Origin: Augochlora pura
Lineage: Eukaryota; Arthropoda; Insecta; Hymenoptera; Halictidae
DNA length: 64,000 nt
Assembly: GCF_028453695.1 (NCBI RefSeq)
Contig: NC_135781.1
Location: 16,677,640-16,741,639, forward strand
Direction: 5' to 3'
In this document: one piece after another, positions 56,901 through 64,000 of the stretch
Numbering within the stretch: position 1 is the first letter of the stretch
How the letters are laid out: the number at the start of each line of letters is the position of its first letter
Position numbers and translations under genes: made by a program
Notes under the pieces: model-generated
What the model was told of the DNA's origin: nothing
What the model saw: only the letters and a program-made list of their open reading frames with translations
Database searches by the model: none

Positions 56901-57494
56901 GTGTTTTCAGCTTTCCGCGATTCCGTCCGGCGCTCATGCAGACTTTAAACAACATCAGAAAGTTCCAAAAACAGGATTCCATTACTTGCCGGTTATTAAC
57001 ATATGCAGTTCGCAATGTCTTTCTATGCCATCTATGCAGCCTGTTAATTCGCGCGATAAATATGCAACGGCTTTTCGAAGGGGTAGAAGCCGTTAGAAGT
57101 CGCTTTATTATTAATTCGTTGTTATTATTAATCGTGTCTTTATTATCCTTTAATTTAGGAAACACAATGCTAGACGCACTGAATCTCTACGTTAGGCTAT
57201 AATTTTCAGCATTATTATACACACGTGTCTCAGTTTTTATTGTAATCGCCAATTAACATTTCTGCGACGATTATGTAATTTTTATTTCTTGAACCAAAAC
57301 TGTAAACAGCTTAAAAACGACTGATATCGCGTGGAATCTATTGACTATATCAGACTATTGATAATTGTTTGCGAAATAACGAATTTTCATCATGCGTACG
57401 AATATGTATGTGTTAATCAGATCTCTCGAATAAAGCTCTTAACACCTTGCACCACGATGCCTTTCACGCTACGTTGATTAGCCCTTATTCATCC
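53924..57494. other. Unassigned DNA
   Basis: GC-richer at 53930-54440 and 54880-55340, AT-rich elsewhere. Frames up to 116 codons (53869..54219) are not recognised. No RNA gene or repeat is seen. Confidence 0.45.
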
Positions 57495-57738
57495 TTAACC
57501 CTCTTAGCACCGAACAACGATATATCGTTGTTAGCTATTGCTGGAAAGATAGTTTTCTTAATATTTTTATTAAACAACAATTTCATTTCGTATTTCTTCT
57601 CCCTTTTTGAATTTGTTATTTATCAGACTTTTCAAAATTCTTGCGATTTCTTTCCGAAACTTTATCAAAACTTCGTCAAACGAGTTTTAAACATTTCGCT
57701 CAGATGCAGACTCTTTTGGTCGGTACTAAGAGGGTTAA
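57495..57738. mobile_element. TTAA-bounded MITE with 20-bp palindrome
   Basis: A 244-bp element with ends TTAACCCTCTTAGCACCGA and, read inward from the right, TTAACCCTCTTAGTACCGA (18 of 19). A perfect palindrome AACAACGATATATCGTTGTT lies at 57513-57532 at the left end only. The rest is T-rich and non-coding on the plus strand. The overlapping 140-codon frame is chance. Confidence 0.9.
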
Positions 57739-58053
57739 TATTTTTCTTAATGGGATTAAACAATTTTCTTTTCGTCTGTTGTCTTTATTTACTTTCGTTT
57801 ATAGACTTTAATAACAGAAGAATCAAATTTAATTTCCACTTAAAAGAGATTAATAATATTCATATTTAGTAAATCTTGCATGACATCTTTTGTCACGAGT
57901 CTGACTCGTTATTGTAGCGCAAGGAGTTAAATCTCAGCTGTTCAGTAGCTTGCTTGCACGAGCAACGACTTTCAGCCCAGGATAAACACCCATCGACGGG
58001 TTCTAGGTCCCACTCCCGAGATATCCCATCCTTGTCTGCTCGTAGGTCTTCCC
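57739..58053. other. Unassigned DNA
   Basis: Part of the sequence upstream of the next repeat is weakly similar to 2880-2970, so the dispersed repeat may begin here. Nothing else is seen. Confidence 0.4.
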
Positions 58054-58137
58054 ACCAGTAATGACACGTTATTTGGCTGAAGGTGGTGACAGAGGTCGAC
58101 TGTACGTTACGTCGAGATTGAGTGAAATACAATGCGC
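58054..58137 (+). repeat. Dispersed repeat, copy B (partner at 2973)
   Basis: This is the CpG-richer copy of the pair: it reads TACGTTACGTCGAGATTGAG where the 3-kb copy has TAAGTTATATCAAG. A minus-strand 87-codon frame (57893..58156) crosses it; the same frame in the other copy is broken by stops. If the repeat once coded, that strand is the candidate, but I do not recognise the product. Confidence 0.75.
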
Positions 58138-60257
58138 TCAGACAATCGACATGCAAAATGAAAGCATACGAATGAAAAGGAGACGATGACGTGAAACGTA
58201 AACACTTTTCTCTTTCTTTTCTGGCGTCTCCGCGCAGCGGAATGCGGTCACGCGGATGAAAATATAAAATTTTAATATTTACGTATAACGATATTGGATC
58301 TTGTCACATCATTGTATTGTAGGGTTTTTTTCCGTGTATGAAAGGCAGAGTGTGAGAAGAATCGCAGAATCGAGGGTGTGAGTCGTAAAATACAGAATAA
58401 ATGAGACAGATGTTTACAGAGTATTTGGGCAGCTTCGAGTGACCTGGGATCATTGCTTAGGGACATCGAAGTCCTGCGTGACCGCAAGAATAAGGAGAGA
58501 AAAGAAAGAAAGAGAATCAGCAAGAATGGGGCAGAGAAAATGATAAGATAATCATGACATTAGAAAGAGAACCGTCACCCTGCAAACATGTGTGTTGTCG
58601 CCCATTTTGATACAGAGGTAATATAAACGAAACAAATAAAACTGTCGAATATAATTGCTTCTAATATGCTTCTGTTTTCTGAAGTGTTTTACTTATATTT
58701 TTGTTAAGTTCTGTGAAACAAATATATATACATGTACGTATAATACTTTCACTAGATTTTATTTCCAATATTTTTCTTTTTATACTGTGCAGATTTTATA
58801 CTGTGAAAGAATAAAAATTTCGTTTAAGATGACGCCTCACTGGTTTTCTGAACTATGTAAGTTCATAATAATATAACAAGTATATTTATATTTTTTACAA
58901 AAGTCAATGTAATCTTACAAAAATTATATCGCGTTTGGTTTTATTTTAATCAGAAAAACCTTTCATTTTCCTAAAAAAAATCCCGTTAAAAAAATATAAA
59001 AGACAAAAGAGTTACACACTTTGTCATCTATCCTCCATTCGTTTTTTTTTTCAAAATTTGAAAAAGATCTGAGACACTTGACTTCTAAAAAGTTTCGGCC
59101 ATGGAGGACGTTGGAGCATCCTGCTAGCACAACCCAACCTCGCACGTTTGTTTCGTGCCTCATCCATCCTCGACAACCTTACATTTTCGTAGCCTTCATA
59201 TAGACATAATATCTGCTGTATTATAGTATAACATTGGCTCCCATCTCCTAAAAAGAACACGCGATCCTTCTCCGTAAAAAGACCCAAGGAACCGACGGCA
59301 GCAAGCTCACGAGCTAATTAACCAATCCATTCCTCGGCGAAAATCGAGGGTAGCCGTCTATCGTGCATTGCCCGACGTGACTGCGAGAGCCAAAATAGGA
59401 TGGGCCGGCCAAGCGTAAACTGAATTTCGTCTGACGGGAAATAAATTCCATCGCGACGAGACAGCTGATCGTTTCCCGCGGAGGACGGAGCCGCGTAGGT
59501 TTAACCGTGCACGCGAATCGGTATGATCCCGTTTCGACGCGCATGAACGTCTTACAATGATTTAATGGCGCGTGTCGTACCGCTCTTGCTCGCTTATCCG
59601 AATGCTCGCACCACTGAATTACGCTCGTGGAACGAGCGGGCCCGTTTCGGAACGATTCCGACCGAGAGGCGTGGGCGACGGCATTTCCGGCGCGGTTTAT
59701 GCTCATTCCTCGGGGATCCCGAATTGTTTTTGAATACTCTCGAGCGGGTCCGTTCTTCTTGAATCGCGTCACGCCCTCGTCAGAATCCGACGTCGCGGAA
59801 TGGTGATTCCAGATAGGATTCAAGCCCTTCGATCGATGTTGTTACACCGTGACTGATGATGAATGGCGTTCCAATTGCCGCATGAGAAAGCGAGGCTCGA
59901 CGAATTCATGCGAACCAAAATCATGCTGTGTCGTCAACGAAGAGAAATTAACTCTTGGACGACCGAATCGAAAATTTTCAAAATTTTATAAAATTCCAGT
60001 ATTTTATTGAAGTAAATTTATATAGCATCGTTTCAATATTATAATAGCTTCAATATTGGTACACCGTGGAAATCGTAATAACGTTATGAAATTATAATGC
60101 CGATTAGCGCAAAAATTTCTCTATTTAGTCAGTCATATAGATTTAGCTCACACTGACATTAGCGATTCCAGACTAAAAAGATAGAACCACTTAAACTTAA
60201 GTAATAGATTCCCCACGTAAATCTAACGCTATTCTAAACATAACCATGATTGCACAC
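58138..60257. other. Unassigned DNA (except the repeat at 58686)
   Basis: The interval 59300-59830 is GC-rich with a 169-codon minus-strand frame (59314..59823) that is arginine- and serine-rich and shows no domain. At 59948 the word TTAACTCTTGGACGACCGA looks like a TTAA-element end, but no partner was found. Confidence 0.4.
58686..58796 (+). repeat. Dispersed repeat, copy B (partner at 42962)
   Basis: Matches the 42.96-kb copy over about 110 bp: TTTTACTTAT, GTGAAACAAATAT, ATTTTATTTCCAATA and TTTTTCTTTTTATA in matching order. Boundaries are approximate. Confidence 0.65.
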
Positions 60258-60368
60258 AAAAATATTATAATACAATGTACTATCTGACGTAATAATAATC
60301 TAGTTCTCATGTCACAGCAAATCACTACTCATGATTCCACGAAGAAATTGATTGTAAATATAATACTT
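60258..60368 (-). repeat. Dispersed repeat, copy 2 (inverted partner at 5347)
   Basis: The reverse complement matches 5347..5468, with the identical core GTGATTTGCTGTGACATGAG. This copy lacks the short insertion of the other. Confidence 0.75.
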
Positions 60369-62098
60369 GTTAAGGGTACGTACACGTTCGCAGGTAATAT
60401 TTGCGCACCGAATGTACGTCTTCTACTGAACCCAATATTCAGCGAAGGTATTTAAAGACTGTAGGATAGAATGTGAGATTGTTGATCACCAAATAACACT
60501 TATATTTTAATAAAGAAGCAACTATGTACAAACAACGGGTGGTGTATGATCGACGGTTGTCGGAATTCTAATTCTAGTTTCGTTTCTCTGCTAAAACGTG
60601 GAGGTGAGAAACCCCTCCACCAGGAAGTTACAAAAATAGGAGGGCACTGGACCGACCAATTATACAAACTTATCGAATGGTTCGATGGCGATTGGTTCGG
60701 CAGTCTAACGCCAAACAGTCGTGACGTCGTTGACAAAGACGTCCGCTGTATTTCTTAAAAATTGTAGGAAACAAAGCTGCCGAGCCCCCTTTGTGCCCTA
60801 TACGGGTTTAGGTCACGTCGCTTGCCAGGAGGACGGTACGGCCACGCTAACCTTCCCAGGTATGTCATCTGGTACTACTCGGCCGTATCAGTGCCGTAAA
60901 GTAACTAAATCGTTAAATGAACGTTAAAAATAAATTCTCAAACATGGCAATAATCAAAGTGACCGTAGCCTAAACCCAAATGCAAGGATGGAACGGTACG
61001 ATCGCAAATCGCGTCTTAACAATACTACTCTAAAATAAATAAAAATTTAGTCATTAAAAGATTTAATTTGAAGCGGGCAGATCTCCATATTCGATTGGCT
61101 AAGTGTTAAAATTCTGAACGAGACAATTTTTCTGACGTTGCAAAATGTTTCACCTGAACATACATGCTTAATTCGACAGAAGTTGTTCAAATGTAAAAGT
61201 TATCTTTAAATAGTACACCATGTGATCTTGTACGAATATATTATGATAATATTGGAATTCGAAAAGTTTCATAAATAAATATGTACATAATTAGATTGCA
61301 AAGCAGAATAATTGGCGAAACAATTAACCCTGAGTAAGATTATTGGAACAACGAACAAAATAATTAATTTTTGATAATAATATTAAAAATTATGAAAATT
61401 GTTTTATATTTCAAATATAATAATCATGACATATAATAATAATGATTGAGAAAAAAGTGTAGTAAAGTATAGAAAAGGAAGAAAGCAGAAACAAAGAACC
61501 GAGGTAGCGCATGAATAAAAAAAGTACAGTGGTCTAGTAGTGCTATAAAAGTGAATAAGTATGAAGAAAAATAATTGTTATAGTCTTTGACGTATGTATA
61601 AATTGTTATTTAAATTACATGTATGTATGGAAATTGTTCAAAAGAGTAAACTACTCGCTGTCTAGAAATTCCATAAAATTATTCATACAGAAAACTTTGC
61701 TCTAAATTCTCTATGATGTGAATTCGCATAAATATTCAGTGTTCATTTGTGTACTGTGAACCATATGATGTACCATCATCATACGTTTTCGACTCTGATG
61801 TGCATAAAAAATCTCTTTCTTCTCCTTTGTGGAATAATTAATAGGATATTCTGGGTGCATAATGCTTTCGAGGTTCTTTGAAGTGGTCTCGTAAATAATG
61901 CTTTTGATAGCTAAAGTCCAGCAAGTGGCTTTGGGATATTGTAATATCAGAATTTTCTTGTAATGTTTATCAGAGTTATTAGTAAATATTAAAATTTCAC
62001 ATGCAGACTTTTCACCGATTCCCTAAACAGAATTACCTTGTTAAAACTAGAAACAAATATATTAAATATTTTAAAAATAACAATAACTAAAACATTAT
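60369..62098. other. Unassigned DNA
   Basis: A GC-richer block at about 60530-60930 stands out from its AT-rich surroundings and has frames open on both strands; it may be of transposon origin, but no edges or motifs were found. The rest is AT-rich. Confidence 0.4.
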
Positions 62099-62306
62099 TT
62101 AACCCTTTGCGATTGTATCTGAACTCTCAGTCACCAGAGAAATTTGTGAATTTCTTTTTATCTTTTCATTTTTACATAAAATTAAAACATTATCGTGTCA
62201 CATATATCTAACTTTTAAAAGAGAGTTAGTAAATTTTGTTCACTCCATTACTGTTCACTCAAAGAATATTAATTAGTATGAATTTAATACGACTGCAAAG
62301 AGTTAA
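62099..62306. mobile_element. TTAA-bounded MITE
   Basis: A 208-bp element. The left end is TTAACCCTTTGCGATTGTAT and the right end, read inward, TTAACTCTTTGCAGTCGTAT, matching at 16 of 20. It is related to the 31479 element by TTAACC(C/T)TTTGC. No subterminal palindrome and no coding. Confidence 0.75.
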
Positions 62307-64000
62307 CTTATCTGGTTTTAAGCTCAGCTCCTCCCTAGCTGAACCTGATATTAAAGGCCTTGAAATTATATATCATTTTATCATAAAATGTAAGAATTTA
62401 ATTATTAATTTCTGATAACTAATGTATATAATGTACAAAGTGCTGTATAAGTGAATGTATATTCTCATGCAGTGTTTTAAATAGTTTCGCCAATTGAAAG
62501 CTTCAATGGCACTCTTCCGTAGCATTCAGGTTCGAAAATGTGCATTACCGTTTTTAATAGATCTTAGTACGCTGAATGGGAACTGTGAACGTTCAACGAA
62601 AGATACAGACACAATTACGTGCAGAACAATGTTACCAAAGCATTTTGACAATTAACATTTTTAGCGTTACACTACATATTGTATTGCAACCTGCAACAAG
62701 ATAAATACAGATGACGGATCAGTTCAATCTTAACTAATCGCATTAGTCGGAAATTCTGCGGTGGGCAAATGGATCATCAAATAACCATTGATTTCAGCTC
62801 CACCATATGGGTCCTTTGTTCTAACATCAAACGTCTCTATGCATATACTCAAACCTTGGCATGATCATGAACTAATTGTAAGTCACGGTACATTAACAAA
62901 TTGATGCGTTGATGAGGTCAGCTGTGAAGCTGTGAAATAACTAGCGTTCTTGTACCGTCAAATGTAAACAACAATTATTATTGAATATCTATTAGTACAA
63001 CAAATACAAAAATAATTGTGGAGGACTTGACTAATGTGAAATCTGCGTACGCCAAAATATTAAAAACAACTTCAATAAATTAGAAGGTCTCTTTAAATTA
63101 ACAGATCTCTAAATTATCTTAACAATAAACTTGGTCAGTAAACAATACACACGTTAGTAAATAATAACTTCTTATTTCTCAAAAATGAGGATACTGCGTT
63201 TGAGGACAGTGTTTTATCACTACGATTTCTGTCTACTAACCAATAAAAGGTGATAGGTTTATTAAGTAATCTAAGTGGTCGCATTTGCTACGCTCTTGTA
63301 ACTGATTGGTATGCGCACGTCCATTCGCTCTGCGTTTAACGACCATATTGGATGCTGTTTTAATTAACCTGCTTATTTTGCAGGACTTTAATTAAGCGAG
63401 CCGATATACAGTTGCAAAACAAAATTCTATCGTTAAAATGTTAATATATCGATACAAATTAGCCTGACCTGTTGTATCAGGAGTCAAGCCGACTCCAAGC
63501 CAGACCCCCGTGTCCGGGCATCGTGGAATCGATAACAATCTGGTCGAGCATGATCGAAGATTCGTGTTCCAATTTAGATTCTAATGTAGCCGTGTACGTA
63601 CTCACGATTAAGAAGACAAAGGATGGTGCGAGAAGCGAACCGGACAGGTTAATGGAACCGGGGTTCTTTATCGCGTGCGACGGAACATGATTCGCCAAAG
63701 TGGACCACGAGAGAGAAAAACCGAAAGCGGCGTTGTTGATAAATTACCAAAGCAGGGCATTGTTTGTGCCAACTGGTCAAGTGGCCAACAGTTTCGGATA
63801 TACGAAGAACCAGAAGAGCCAATAAATGATATATACCGGTCTGCGAAAGAAAATACGCCGTTGCCGCATCAAAGGTACCTGTTATAACACGGTCAAGCTA
63901 CAAAGACCGGCTTTACTCGCGTTCTGCAGCGCAGAATGCAATCCACCCTCCGTTTAAAAGCCTCGGAAGAGTGGGACACTCGAAGGGAAGATGCAACGAC
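62307..64000. other. Unassigned DNA
   Basis: AT-rich until about 63440, then GC-richer to the window end. Two overlapping plus-strand frames at 63472..63690 and 63675..63887 (72 and 70 codons) are not recognised. They could touch an exon beyond the window, but I see no splice pattern that supports it. Confidence 0.4.

Noticed and set aside
59314..59823. 169-codon minus-strand frame
   Set aside because: Arginine- and serine-rich shadow of a GC-rich patch; no recognisable family.
60500..60930. GC-richer block resembling a retrotransposon end
   Set aside because: I could not find borders, a target duplication or a coding motif.
1..64000. tRNA, rRNA or CRISPR array
   Set aside because: No T-loop GGTTCGAATCC-like box with matching cloverleaf arms, no rRNA core sequence and no regularly spaced repeat-spacer pattern was seen; the regular 44-bp repeats belong to transposon ends.

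Overview
The window reads as non-coding nuclear DNA from an arthropod, most likely an insect. A hymenopteran is my best guess, from the AT-rich background broken by CpG-containing GC-richer islands and from the types of DNA transposon present; this is an inference, not proven. I found no convincing host gene: no long open frame, no recognisable exon chain, no tRNA or rRNA, no CRISPR. The few readable protein remnants are transposases (one mariner, two Tc1-like), a doubtful RNase H-like scrap of a non-LTR retrotransposon, and one intact but unidentified 141-codon frame on the minus strand at 18.8-19.2 kb.

Layout. 0-6 kb: unassigned DNA, a repeat block built from an 11-bp motif that switches strand (3.07-4.01 kb), a broken Tc1-like transposase (4.64-5.15 kb) and a dispersed repeat shared with 60.3 kb. 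6-14 kb: two short Tc1-like terminal-inverted-repeat elements (6.88 and 13.27 kb) around unassigned DNA. 17.6-18.35 kb: a Tc1-like transposase fragment cut off by a composite TTAA-bounded element. 29-38 kb: three copies of a GACGTC-rich dispersed repeat, one with a 28-bp-stem hairpin, plus TTAA elements at 29.9 and 31.5 kb. 40.8-46 kb: further TTAA elements, one split by a 668-bp LTR-like insert. 49.7-53.9 kb: a TTAA element, a 1.2-kb mariner with about 85-bp terminal repeats, and the most palindromic TTAA element. 57.5-62.3 kb: two more TTAA elements and second copies of dispersed repeats.

The most interesting feature is the set of short, TTAA-flanked, piggyBac-type non-autonomous elements. 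In four of them (18185, 44436, 53595, 57495) the first palindrome is centred exactly between the 28th and 29th base from the start of TTAA. The centre is always a TA-rich core, but the palindrome arms are different sequences. The right end of the 18-kb element shows the same spacing. Three of these elements repeat the palindrome every 43-45 bp, and a fifth at 40.85 kb does so at 43 bp. Geometry is kept while arm sequence changes, which suggests a dimeric transposase-binding or hairpin signal evolving with its protein. No autonomous piggyBac transposase is visible here.
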